NCBI RefSeq assembly: GCF_000281045.1
Contig: NW_008246202.1
Span: 69,745 to 95,410 of the forward strand
Direction: 5' to 3'
Length of the DNA: 25,666 bases
Source of the DNA: Saprolegnia diclina VS20
Lineage: Eukaryota > Oomycota > Saprolegniomycetes > Saprolegniales > Saprolegniaceae
A model generated the notes under the pieces. The model did not search any database. It was given only the letters and a program-made list of their open reading frames with translations, and was not told the origin of the DNA. Below are positions 1 through 8,587 of the stretch, piece by piece. How positions within the stretch are numbered: position 1 is the first letter of the stretch; each line of letters opens with the position of its first letter. The position numbers were made by a program, and so were the translations under genes.

Positions 1-117
1 GTCATCTGGTCGGCGGCCAACCCGTAGGTCGTCGTCGGTCATCCGCTGTGTACTCTAAACCCCATCGTGTTTCTGCTGTGTTTTGTCTTTCTATGCCGAA
101 AGTAGATTAGGAGAGCG

Positions 118-876
118 TTAGAGTGCCAGCGTATTGAGCTTGGCGTGTAAATACTGGTAGTCGTGCAAACTCACGACGTGGCGTGAGTCGGCGAGGCTGA
201 GCCCCGTGAAGCGCGACAGCGTCGACTCAAGCGCAGCGTGCTGGAAGGCCGGCGCCACAAGCCGGATCGACGACATTTGCACGAGGAGGTCGTCCCAGCA
301 GGCCTGCGGGCGCGAGATGTGGCATGCGTGGATGCTCTCGAGGAGCTGCGCCATCTCGCTGTCGAACGGCTGACGCGCGGGCTCGAAGGGGTTGCGCCAC
401 GTCGGCGTCGTCGTCGTCAGCGACGTTGATGCCATCGACGCTTCGAGCTGGTCTTCGCGCGTCGTGATACGCAGACGACTCCAGTCACCGAGCAGGTCGT
501 CCACGTCGATGCAGCGGCGCTTTCGCGGTGGCGGCGATGGCGGACTGCGGCGGTCGGCGGCCTCGTCAGCGTTGGGCTCGGGCTCGATGACAGCCGGCTT
601 GTTCGCGGGCACGAGGCTCGTGTCCGGCGAGGCCTCCTTCGTCTCACTCGCAGCAGTCGTCTTGAGCGCCTTCTTCTTGGCGGCGGACCTCCTTCGCTGG
701 CGGCGCAGTGTCTTGGCCGACGAAGCGGGTGGCAGGGACGTGATCGTCGTCGCCCGGGACCGCGTGTAGTAGTGGTACGTCGGCGACGACGGCGTCGTGA
801 TGATGTTGATCTGGATGTGCACCTGCGTCTCGGGCGGCAGCAGGAGCTCCTTGGCGGCGCGCGACCGCGTCTGCAT
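118..876 (-). CDS. Unknown basic, probably nuclear protein (252 aa)
   Basis: Single-exon ORF. The open frame runs back to 906 but only with a TTG; the first ATG is at 876 (protein begins MQTRSRAAKE), so I chose that start. I do not recognise a family. The protein is low in complexity: a TRSRA motif occurs twice (residues 3-7 and 38-42), Arg/Lys-rich clusters at about 57-71 and 117-121 (PRKRR) resemble nuclear localisation signals, and residues 70-125 are rich in Ser, Pro, Thr and Glu. Two related short segments, DDLLGDWSRLRI (about 126-137) and DDLLVQMSSIRL (about 195-206), may be a repeated binding motif. There is no signal peptide or membrane helix. It is divergent from the gene at 987, with 110 bp between the two ATGs. 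The frame is convincing; the function is unknown. Confidence 0.62.
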   Translation of the reverse strand: MQTRSRAAKELLLPPETQVHIQINIITTPSSPTYHYYTRSRATTITSLPPASSAKTLRRQRRRSAAKKKALKTTAASETKEASPDTSLVPANKPAVIEPEPNADEAADRRSPPSPPPRKRRCIDVDDLLGDWSRLRITTREDQLEASMASTSLTTTTPTWRNPFEPARQPFDSEMAQLLESIHACHISRPQACWDDLLVQMSSIRLVAPAFQHAALESTLSRFTGLSLADSRHVVSLHDYQYLHAKLNTLAL

Positions 877-986
877 CTCAGCACCCTCTCTCGCACTGCT
901 GCCCAACTGCTACGCTGGCGCAACCGGATACATCCGGATACTCGACCTCGGTGGCGAAGATCGCGAGATCCGCAACGGTTGCGCGC
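877..986. promoter_or_regulatory. Short bidirectional promoter with paired CCGGATA motifs
   Basis: The 110 bp between divergent ATGs at 876 (-) and 987 (+) must hold both start regions. It contains CCGGATA at 924-930 and again at 934-940, exactly 10 bp apart. The reverse complement, TATCCGG, is clustered in the promoter of the enoyl-CoA hydratase gene. Its role as a factor site is inference. Confidence 0.35.
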
Positions 987-3235
987 ATGGCCCAGCGTCG
1001 ACCGTCCACGCTGCGCACCGCCGAGCCGCCCGCCGAGTTGCCGCATGCATTCGCCGCCATCTCGACGCCCGCCGACCACCACGCGCGCGAAAACGAGTTC
1101 GAACAAGAGACGCGGGTGCTAGTATCGAACAAGAAGATCAAGCGATCGAAGCACCCGAGTGCGATGCGCGCGGCCAACTACGTCGAGGACCCGACGCCGC
1201 TCATCCTCAAGGCCTGCGAGGCGCCGGTCGGCCGGTCGCTCGCCGAGACGTTCAAGCTCAAGAAGGCCAAGGACTACACCGTGCACCAGTTTGGCCTTAT
1301 CCAGGAGCGCGTGGGCATGCACCCGCGCACGCTCAAGTTTGATGCCGAGTACGAGGTCGGGTACCTCGCGTATGTACAAGAATCAAGCGTCGTCCGCGTG
1401 CGCCTCACGTTCATCGTCGGGTCGCTCTTCCTCGGCGCGCTCCTCGCGTACGAAGCGCACCTCGACTTGTTCCGTCGCCGCGCCGGCATTCCGCCGCCGC
1501 TGCCCGAAGGCGAGCTTCCGGACACGAACCGGCTCGTGCTCTACATTCTCTCGTTCGGCGTCTCGGTGCCGGCGTTCTTCATTGGCTTCCTCCTCACCTT
1601 CTTCGAGTCCATGCACAAGCGCATCGAGCGCATCACGTTCGCCGTCTTCTTCGTCGTCGCCATGACGCTCATCTTCAAGAAGCCCGTGCAGGCGCAGACC
1701 GGCCCGGTGCTGCCGCTCATGATCCTCATCATCCCGATCTTTGGCATCACGCGCATGCGCTTCCTGCACAGCTGCGTGCTCGGGTGGACCATCTTCTTCA
1801 CGTACCTCCTCGTCCAGGGCGTCTCGCTGCACTGGATGGACCCGATCCCGTACGGCAACGGCAAGACGTGGAAGTACGACAACATCTCGGACATCATCTA
1901 CCAGACGATCAACTACGGCATTGCGATCATCGGCGGTATGGTGTCGCACTACCGCCAGGAGCTCATTCGCCGGCGCAACTACGCCCTCAAGCTGCCGTTC
2001 ACGGGCCTCGACGACGACGAGCCCCTAGACCTCTTTGGCAAGAGCTACTCGGAGGAGCACCTCATGGACACGTGCAACTTGAGCTTCCGCAACCACGACG
2101 TCGAAGAGGCCTTCTGCCGCATGTGGTACCTCATCGACCCGCACCCATACGAGAACCCGAACCGCGGCGACATCCACGAGAACGTCTACATGACGATCCG
2201 CTTTGCAGTCCTCGGCGTCTTCCTCTCGCAAGTGGTCCTGGGCATCCAGGACATCAAGCTCCTCTTCATGAAGGACTTCAAGTTTGAGTACAGCATGGCG
2301 GTCATTGTTCGCTTTGCGATCGTCGTGCCGCTCTACCTGCTCAGCTTTTACTTCATGTACCTCCTCGGCCGCAAGTACTTTGAGATGTACTTGCGCAAAG
2401 CCAGCAACGTCGTCGACGAGAGCGGGACCGAGAGCGATGTCGATGCCAACCACGTAACCATCGCGATCCTCGAGCAGAAGCGGGCGCTGCCGCCGAGCCA
2501 GTCGGTGAAGGAGCGGCTGACCAAGCAAACAGAGGCGCTCGTTGCGACCAAGGGCGGCTACGTGCGGTCGGCGCAAATATTTGCGACCGGCGTCCTTGTG
2601 CTGCAGATGGGCGCGACGATGGTGCTGCTTCTCCAGGTAATCGAGCCGTTCGTACGGGTCGGTCCAAGCATGGCTAGGTCGGCCGGAGCTTCATCGTGAC
2701 GCACTCGGACAAGCAGCTCAGTGCGACCAAGCCCAACGTGTACTTCATGGGCTTCCTCAACGCGATTCTGTTCGCCCACCGGTCGGGCTTCAAGGTGCGC
2801 TACGTGTACGCTGCGCGCGTCTCGTGGGCCATGGTCCTCCTCTTCGTCTTCTTTGCGTCGCACTACTTGACTTATGCGCCGTGGCCCTATCTCTGGGCCG
2901 AGTACTCGTGCTACCTCGTGGCGGTCCAGTTCCTCGGCATGATGATCTCGCACGAAGAAGAGTCGCTGCGCCGGTCCTTCTTTGTCCTCAAGTCGATGCG
3001 CATGCTCGAGTTTGAAAAGTGGTTTGCCGGTGTCCTCCGCATTCAAAAGGGCGTCCGCAAGTTCCTCGCTCGCCACCGGTCGTCGCAGCGCTCGCCACCA
3101 CCGCCGCCGCCTGTCGAGCGGGTCGCCCACGCCCAGAGCTTCCTCGCGATGGCCTCCAAGATGGGCGTCCAGGCCCAAGCGATCCAGATCGCTGTCGTCC
3201 TCTTTGACGTCCTATATTCCGTCGCCACTGCCTAA
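987..3235 (+). CDS. Polytopic membrane protein with two six-helix halves (735 aa)
   Basis: Exons 987-2636 and 2678-3235; the 41-nt intron 2637-2677 (GTAATC...CTAG) is phase 0 and joins two open frames. The frame extends to 951 only with GTG, so ATG 987 (MAQRRPSTLR) is preferred. Hydrophobic segments lie near residues 136-155, 182-207, 216-231, 240-253, 260-278 and 303-320, then a second set near 402-422, 437-460, 528-550, 570-590, 597-617 and 625-645. The halves look duplicated: each starts with an R-rich first helix and ends with SH-x-x-(Q/E)-E-x-x-x-R-R followed by a charged stretch (SHYRQELIRRR and SHEEESLRR). That resembles the membrane anchors of class III nucleotidyl cyclases, which end in a similar Glu/Arg helix before the catalytic domain. 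No cyclase domain follows either half. A Pro-rich stretch (about 681-687) lies near the C-terminus. Function unknown; the cyclase link is inference. Confidence 0.75.
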
Positions 3236-3278
3236 GCCTTAATGCAAGATGGACCAAAACAGAGAACCGATTAGTCGT

Positions 3279-4205
3279 TTACTGGTGCTTGAACGTCGGC
3301 GCGCGCTTGTTGACAAAGGCGTCCATGCCCTCCTTCTGGTCGTGCGTCGCAAACGTGGCGTAGAAGAGGCGGCCTTCGTACTTGAGACCTTCCTGGAGCG
3401 ACATCTCGTACGACGCGTTCACCGCCTCCTTGGCCATGCGCGTGATCGGGCGCGAGTGCGAGGCAATCTTGTTGGCGATCGCGAGCGCCTCCTCCATGAG
3501 CTTCTCCGCCGGCACGACCTTGGCCACGAGCCCGTCGCGCTCGGCCTGCTGCGCGTCAATCATGTCGCCCGTCAGCACCAAGTGCATGGCCTTGGACTTG
3601 CCAATGGCACGGATGAGGCGCTGGGTGCCGCCGACACCGGGGATCGTGCCGAGCTTGATCTCGGGCTGGCCAAACTTGGCCTTGTCGCCCGCGATGATAA
3701 AGTCGCACATCATCGCGAGTTCGCAGCCGCCGCCGAGCGCGAAGCCGTTGACGGCCGCGATGACCGGCTTGTGCACCTTGGTGATGTCGCCCCAGTTGGC
3801 AAACATCGTCGAGTTGTACACGTCAATGAACTCGCGCGTGGCCATCTCCTTGATGTCGGCGCCAGCTACACAGTGCCAATGTCGTGGAATTCGAGGTAGC
3901 GGCGAAGCGTACCGGCAAAGGCCTTGTCGCTGCCCGTGAGGATGATGGCCGAGATGTTGTCGTCCTTGTCAAAGGCGTGGGCGGCCTTGTTGACCTCGCC
4001 CATCAAGCCGTCGCAGAGCGCGTTGAGCGCCTTGGGGCGGTGGAGCTGGATGATGCCCACCTTGCCGTTGACGTCGGTCTTGATGTACTCCCAGCTGCCT
4101 ACAGCGGAGGTTAGTGAGGCGACCTGGCATGCGATGCGCACCGGAGCTGAAGGTGCGGGCGGCGAGCGGCGCGCGGCAGAGGCGGGTGGCAGTCAGGCGA
4201 AGCAT
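3279..4205 (-). CDS. ECHS1: Mitochondrial enoyl-CoA hydratase (crotonase family, 278 aa)
   Basis: Three exons read leftward: 4205-4142, 4098-3913 and 3865-3279; introns 4141-4099 (43 nt, GTGCGC...TGTAG with a CTAAC branch-like site) and 3912-3866 (47 nt, GTACGC...TGTAG). The spliced protein begins [20 protein letters not shown], an Arg-rich mitochondrial presequence lacking acidic residues, then enters the crotonase fold. It hydrates trans-2-enoyl-CoA in mitochondrial beta-oxidation. Splicing restores [11 protein letters not shown], the CoA/oxyanion segment of the family. The two catalytic glutamates are visible: E132 in GGGCEL and E152 in GQPEI, 20 residues apart as in mammalian ECHS1 (E144/E164). 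Length is close to the usual 290. It is convergent with the upstream membrane-protein gene (43 bp between stops). Family assignment is firm. Confidence 0.95.
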
Positions 4206-4207
4206 TT

Positions 4208-4219
4208 TGAACAATGAGC
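4208..4219 (-). promoter_or_regulatory. Oomycete Inr-like start site of the enoyl-CoA hydratase gene
   Basis: On the minus strand the sequence GCTCATTGTTCA lies a few bases upstream of the ATG at 4205. It matches the GCTCATT core of the oomycete initiator, which implies a very short 5' leader. The match is seen; use as a start site is inferred. Confidence 0.45.
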
Positions 4220-4285
4220 AATGGCGATCGTCAAGCGGGGATCGCCACAGTCGCCACGTGGGTCGAGCTCGTTTGATTGGCTCGT

Positions 4286-4343
4286 TATCCGGGTGCATGC
4301 GTCTATTATCCGGACATATCCGACACCGCTGTTGTGTATCCGG
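4286..4343 (-). promoter_or_regulatory. Four phased TATCCGG/A motifs upstream of enoyl-CoA hydratase
   Basis: Three exact TATCCGG copies and one TATCCGA lie within 58 bp, with starts at 4286, 4307, 4317 and 4337. Spacings near 10 and 20 bp put them on one face of the helix. This looks like a multimeric operator 80-140 bp upstream of the ATG at 4205; the bound factor is unknown. Confidence 0.4.
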
Positions 4344-4604
4344 AATGAATCTTGAGGCACCATAACAATTGGCACAGCCAAGTACACGTTAGATATGTGT
4401 CATAACTCTGTTCTGGTACTGGTTCGGAGTGGCCGTCAACCCTGAACGGTCTATCTGGCGTTGCCTATAACGACATCTTCCTCCATAATTTACCTGCATT
4501 GTCTGCCAATGCGTTGATCTTCGTCACGTCTACGATAACGAGCGGCTCCGTGCTCGAGTCCCTCGATAAAAGGCCAGTTGCCCGATGACCGTTGAAGAGG
4601 TAAT

Positions 4605-4627
4605 AACGTTATAAACATTATAACGTT
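4605..4627. repeat. Perfect 10-bp inverted repeat, 3-nt spacer
   Basis: Arms AACGTTATAA (4605-4614) and TTATAACGTT (4618-4627) are exact reverse complements around ACA. It lies about 85 bp upstream of the OHCU decarboxylase ATG, so a dimeric-factor site or a cruciform is possible. There is no T-run typical of a terminator. Confidence 0.5.
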
Positions 4628-4711
4628 CCTAACCGAGAGCGATAGAGAGGTGCACCGTGCATACCATCCGGATTGCGAATCCAAACTTCAATCTGATCGT
4701 GGCGACCAGCG

Positions 4712-5293
4712 ATGGCCACCGAAGCGTCGTGGACGAGCGATGAGTGGCGGACCAAGCTACTGCACTGCTGCGGCTCGCGCCGGTGGGTAGAGCTCATGTT
4801 CGCCCAGCGTCCGTTCGCGTCTCTCGAGGATCTTTTGGCCAAGGCCAGGACGGTCGACGCCCAGCTTGGGCGCGCCGACTGGCTCGAGGCCTTTGCGGCG
4901 CATCCCGAGGTGAGGAGGATCTGCAGCTCACGCATCAACATTCGCCTAACGTCGCGTCCAGATCGGCACGAAGACGCAGACGATCTCCACGTGGGAGGCG
5001 CAGGAGCAGAGCGGGGCAGCGCAAGCCGCGGCCGCCACGCTGGACGAGCTCAGCGCGTGCAACCAAGCGTACAAGGTGCGTGCTTGGTTCTGTACGTCCA
5101 ACCGCAGCCACGGACGTAGGCCAAGTTTGGCTACATCTACATCGTCTGCGCGACGGGCAAGTCGGCGGCCGAGATGCTCGCGATCGTGCAGGATCGGCTG
5201 CGCCACTCGCCCGCGTCGGAGCTCGTTGTCGCCGCCCAGGAGCAGGCCAAGATCACGCAAATCCGACTCACCAAGCTTCTCGCCGAGACGTAA
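4712..5293 (+). CDS. URAD: OHCU decarboxylase (urate breakdown, 161 aa)
   Basis: Three exons: 4712-4909, 4962-5075, 5120-5293; introns 4910-4961 (52 nt, GTGAGG...TCCAG with a CTAAC branch-like site) and 5076-5119 (44 nt, GTGCGT...GTAG). The product decarboxylates 2-oxo-4-hydroxy-4-carboxy-5-ureidoimidazoline to S-allantoin, the last step of urate conversion. Family signatures appear only after splicing: H64-P-E-I-G with the catalytic histidine at the exon 1/2 join, then W-x-x-x-E-Q-S-G (W77 to G84), then N-x-x-Y-x-x-K-F-G-Y-I-Y-I-V-C-A-T-G-K-S across the second join, and a C-terminal R-L-x-K-L-L helix. Length matches the family (about 165-175). There is no PTS1 at the C-terminus, so peroxisomal location is not evident. 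No other urate gene is in the window. Confidence 0.93.
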
Positions 5294-5349
5294 TGCACTC
5301 GATCGCTGTGTGTTTATATCGCAATTCACAGCAGCGTAGCAACGCGCGG

Positions 5350-7941
5350 CTATAGCGCCGGACGGTACGCATGGCCTTGGAACGTGAGCTCGTCGGCCGT
5401 CTCGAGGTGCAACTGGTCGGCCCGTGCGTGGCACTCTTCCGTGATGAGCGGCAGTGCCGCTTGTGCCTACGTAATCACAATGCAGTCCACGGCAACAGCC
5501 TCCAGCGGTACCCAGGTCTCGAACACGATGGGTGACCACTCGAGAGGCAGGGCAATGCGGAGGCGGTGCAGCGCATCCATGTCGAGACGGTCCATGTGCT
5601 CTTGGAACTCGTTGCGGAGCCAGCCTTGGTGTACCGACCGCAGGAGCTAGTAGCGACATCGCTGGTAATAGCAGGTAGAGGACGACGAACCGTGAGGATC
5701 TGCTCGCGCAAGATCACGACCTCGGCGGCGTCTTCCCAGAGGCGGAGCGCGGTCGAGAAGACCTCGGGCTCGTCCTGCATGGCATACTTTTCCATCATGG
5801 CGAGCTTGAGGTGGTACGGCACGTCCAACTGCGTCCACACCTACAAGAGGTTCAGATTCAGATTCAGATTCGAAACGATCGACGTACGAGCTCGAGGCGG
5901 GCTTGGAGCGACGCGCGGCCGTCCGACGCATGCGTCATGGTCATCATGCGCTGCAACTTGGTGCGGGACGGCGACGCCGACACCGTCGACTCGCTGGCGT
6001 CCACAGGAGCAGGCGCTCCGAGGCGCGGCGTGGGCGGCAACTCCTCGGCCGTACTGTCGCTGGCCATGTTCTCGGGCATGTGCCACTCCCATGTCATCGC
6101 GCCTTCGCGCCGCTTGGCCAGCCGCGCCTCGATGCGACGGCCCACAGTCGGCTTGGATGACGTCGCCTTGGCCACAGGGTGCCGCCGCGTGGCCGACGGG
6201 TTCCGCTCGAGCTAGCTCACAGGTTGGTCGGTGCTTCAAGCACGTGTGTACCTTGCGGTGCACGAGCTGGTTGAGCCGGACGTCAAGGATCGTGCTCGGT
6301 CGGGACGCCAGAAGCGCCGCCCGGTACTGTTGCAGTGGATTTCGTTCTGGCTCGGCCGGCGCCGTCCTACCCATTGTGCTTAGCGTCTTTGATGCAAGAG
6401 GATGTGTCCACTCGATGTTCGGAGTCGGTGGCGGTGGCAGTGCAGCGGCCGATGTCGCGTGGTCACGACGGAGACGCGCCTTGATGGCGTCTTGGCACTT
6501 GTGGTAGTTTTGGTCCTGGCGCCGGCGGCGCTCGGTGAGGCGCACGAGCCTACGCGAGACGCGCGAATGAAAGGCGGGGGCACAGGCCCACCTACTTGGT
6601 GTCGTCTTCGGACGCGACGCTGTTCACCGTGTGCGCCTCCAGATGCCTACGCCCGATTCTCAGTGCTTGGGAAAATGAGTTGCCTACAGGCGGCGCCAGG
6701 CGTCGACGAGCGGCGCGAGGTGCGCGACGACCTCCGAGTAGTCGATCGGCGGCGCGGTAAAGTCCCAGAGCACCTTCTCGCTCCGCCGGTGCAGCTCCAT
6801 GGCGCAGCGTGCGCCGAGCGCCTGAAACACGCGCGGACGGTCCTAGTGTCGGCGTCATCCTCGACAATTGTTGCGGACGATCGAAGAGTACGGTCCACTC
6901 GTCCGTGGCCGTCACGGGCTTGGCGGCCACGTCGTCGCCAACGCGCAGTTGGCGCCGCTTCGGACGCTTCGCCGCAGCCTCGGTCGCCCGCAGCGCGTTG
7001 ATGATACCGACCACCGGCGCGTGCCGGCTCAGGAGCACTTGGCGCTCGTTGAGCTCGTCGGCGCCGGCGCGCGGCTTGAACGGCTCGGGCTTGACGACCG
7101 GCGGTGCCTTGGCGGCGGTCTCGGCCGCGTCGACCACTTGGTTGCTCCCGCTCTCTTGCGGCTGGACGGGCTCGACGTCGCGCGGCTTGCGAAGCAGTCG
7201 CTGGAGCTTCTTGGGGCCGGCCATCTCGGCCTTCTCGGCTTTCTTGAGAAAGACGTTGAGGACGTTGAGCGACGCGTGCCGGGGCTTGCCCTTGACAGCG
7301 AGTCTACAGTCACATTGTGCCACTGCGCTCGTAGTCGGAGCACGTACGGGTTGCGCTCCATCTCAAACTCGTCGAGGACCGCCTCCTTGATGCGGTCGAT
7401 GTTGCACTTGCGCTGAAGCTCGACCAGGCACATGGTTTGCACCCGGCGCGCGTTGACGTCGTGGTCAAAGACGCCCTAACAAGCGCCTCGCAGCTATCTT
7501 CTTGCGTCGACATATCGTACCTGCGTGTCGAGCGCGGCTTGCTTGCGCCGGTACTTGGCCTCGACCGCCTCGGTGATCTCTTCGACTTTGGTTTGAATCC
7601 GGTTCATGACCAAATCGCGCTCCTCGACGCTGAGGCGGTCGAGCGACGTGTCGAGCGGGTCGTAGTACAGACTCGTTTTCGACTTGCACTTCCATTTCGC
7701 CTCGAACGCCATCATCTTGTTGCGCAGAACGACGTCCGGCAGGTGCTTGCGCGCGTTCGGGCTCGCAGCCGACGGCTTCGAGTCGAAGAAAAACGCTAGT
7801 ACATTGTAGTCGACTGACGTAGTAGAATAAAAGCCGCGCACCGTCCTTGTTGAGGAGCCGCTTCTGCGCCTTCTCGACGCGGTCCAAGAGCTTGGGTGGC
7901 ACGCGCACCGGCTCGAGGAGCTGCGAGGCCCGCGCGTCCAT
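5350..7941 (-). CDS. CCDC87-like coiled-coil protein, 11 exons (about 714 aa)
   Basis: Exons read leftward: 7941-7842, 7795-7521, 7475-7348, 7303-6892, 6842-6688, 6646-6596, 6549-6252, 6211-5888, 5840-5691, 5646-5512, 5466-5350. The ten introns are 40-49 nt, end in TAG and mostly start GTAC or GTGC; every join preserves phase. A further 45-nt stretch, 6411-6367 (GTGGAC...GGGTAG), could also be an intron, giving 699 aa. In-frame stops near 6684 and 5467 fall inside introns, so this is one gene, not two or three; no ATG starts the downstream part. The N-terminal half is rich in Lys, Arg and Glu with helical stretches. The C-terminal part (about 575-714) matches what I recall of CCDC87: L-x-x-V-W-x-x-L-D-V-P, M-x-x-K-Y, W-E-D-A-A, L-R-E-Q-I-L, and a final T-F-x-G-x-x-Y. 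CCDC87 acts in sperm and flagella, fitting a zoospore-forming organism. Structure good, family moderate. Confidence 0.68.
5851..5871. repeat. Hexamer tandem repeat inside a CCDC87-like intron
   Basis: TTCAGA is repeated three times and followed by TTC within the 47-nt intron 5841-5887. On the coding strand this reads GAATCT repeats just before the TTGTAG acceptor. Probably a small microsatellite. Confidence 0.6.
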
Positions 7942-8092
7942 GCCAGTTTCACTCGGTTTCGTTCAAGCGTCGAGGAATCGACTAATTGACTACTAGTAGG
8001 TAGCAACACGGGAAGACACGAAAGAGATGACAACGCTATACGGGCGAGGCTCGACCTCTTTAAATAACACAAAGTAAATAGAGTGGGCCTGC

Positions 8093-8557
8093 TCAGAGGC
8101 AGAACTCCTTCTCGAGCACCGAGATGATGTAGTCCATCGACTCGGGGTACGAGGGCACAAAGGTCATCATGCTCGACCCTCCTCCGATCGGCGCCGCAAA
8201 GTACGGGTGCGGGTACAAGGCGACGTCGTCCGAGACAAGCGTCTTGGCGCGCAACCCTCGGTTACGGCGCGCCAGCTTCTCTCTGTATTTCTGCGCGTGC
8301 GTCTGCGTCTGGCGGATCGTCCGGGTGTGGACGACCTCGGCGATAGCCTTCCAAGGGCCGTTCGGGTACATCTCGATCGCGCTCAGGAACCGCTCATGTT
8401 CCTCCTTAGTCCACGTCCCGCGCCCTTCCCCGGACTGGGTTCCGTTCGAGTCCGGGGAAGACGGAAGCGAGGCCGGCGAGCTCGTCGACGACGACGAAGA
8501 AGAAGAAGACGACGAACAAGATGTGGTGCTGCGGGGCGAAGAAGCGTCAACCAACAT
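8093..8557 (-). CDS. MYB-A: single-repeat MYB-like factor (154 aa)
   Basis: Intronless. The frame stays open to 8881, but its upstream part has no MYB similarity and an Inr-like site lies just before ATG 8557, so I start there (MLVDASSPRS). A poly-serine run (about 14-24) sits on a GAC/GAA microsatellite. The MYB domain (about 46-102) runs G-T-W-T-K-E-E-H-E-R-F through Y-P-N-G-P-W-K to R-Q-T-Q-T-H-A-Q-K-Y-R-E-K-L and a basic R-R-N-R-G-L-R tail. This is the SHAQKYF class of R1 MYBs with SHAQKYF changed to THAQKYR, a nuclear DNA-binding type. The C-terminus has SMDYIISVLEKEF, a variant of the cluster's D-C-L-D-F-L-I-x-x-L-E motif. It is the only minus-strand member, head-to-head with MYB-B across 1.4 kb. 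Targets unknown. Confidence 0.88.
   Translation of the reverse strand: MLVDASSPRSTTSCSSSSSSSSSSTSSPASLPSSPDSNGTQSGEGRGTWTKEEHERFLSAIEMYPNGPWKAIAEVVHTRTIRQTQTHAQKYREKLARRNRGLRAKTLVSDDVALYPHPYFAAPIGGGSSMMTFVPSYPESMDYIISVLEKEFCL
8485..8516. repeat. GAC/GAA trinucleotide tract encoding poly-Ser
   Basis: On the plus strand the tract is GAC repeats, GAA repeats, then GAC again. Read on the minus strand it gives TCG/TCT serine codons of the MYB-A N-terminus. Length polymorphism would be expected here. Confidence 0.6.
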
Positions 8558-8575
8558 GAGAACCAAAACCAAAAA

Positions 8576-8587
8576 CCAAAAATGAGC
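8576..8587 (-). promoter_or_regulatory. Inr-like start site of MYB-A
   Basis: Minus-strand GCTCATTTTTGG fits the oomycete initiator core GCTCATTYY and lies about 19-30 nt upstream of ATG 8557, followed by a T/G-rich leader. This also supports using ATG 8557 rather than an upstream one. Confidence 0.5.

Larger units (their letters stand above)
4220..4711. other. Divergent intergenic region with clustered TATCCGG sites and a palindrome
   Basis: No gene is supported between the hydratase and OHCU decarboxylase start codons. The left part holds TATCCGG at 4286-4292, 4307-4313 and 4337-4343 and TATCCGA at 4317-4323, spaced 21, 10 and 20 bp. The right part is AT-rich and contains a perfect inverted repeat at 4605-4627. 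Short open frames here lack typical codon use. Confidence 0.5.

Noticed and set aside
3249-3899. 216-residue plus-strand ORF over enoyl-CoA hydratase
   Set aside because: Antisense shadow of a well-supported gene with both catalytic glutamates; composition is Arg/His/Leu-rich.
6592-7323. 243-residue minus ORF as an independent gene
   Set aside because: Its left part reads through two introns of the CCDC87-like gene; the joined exons give a longer coherent protein with conserved C-terminus.
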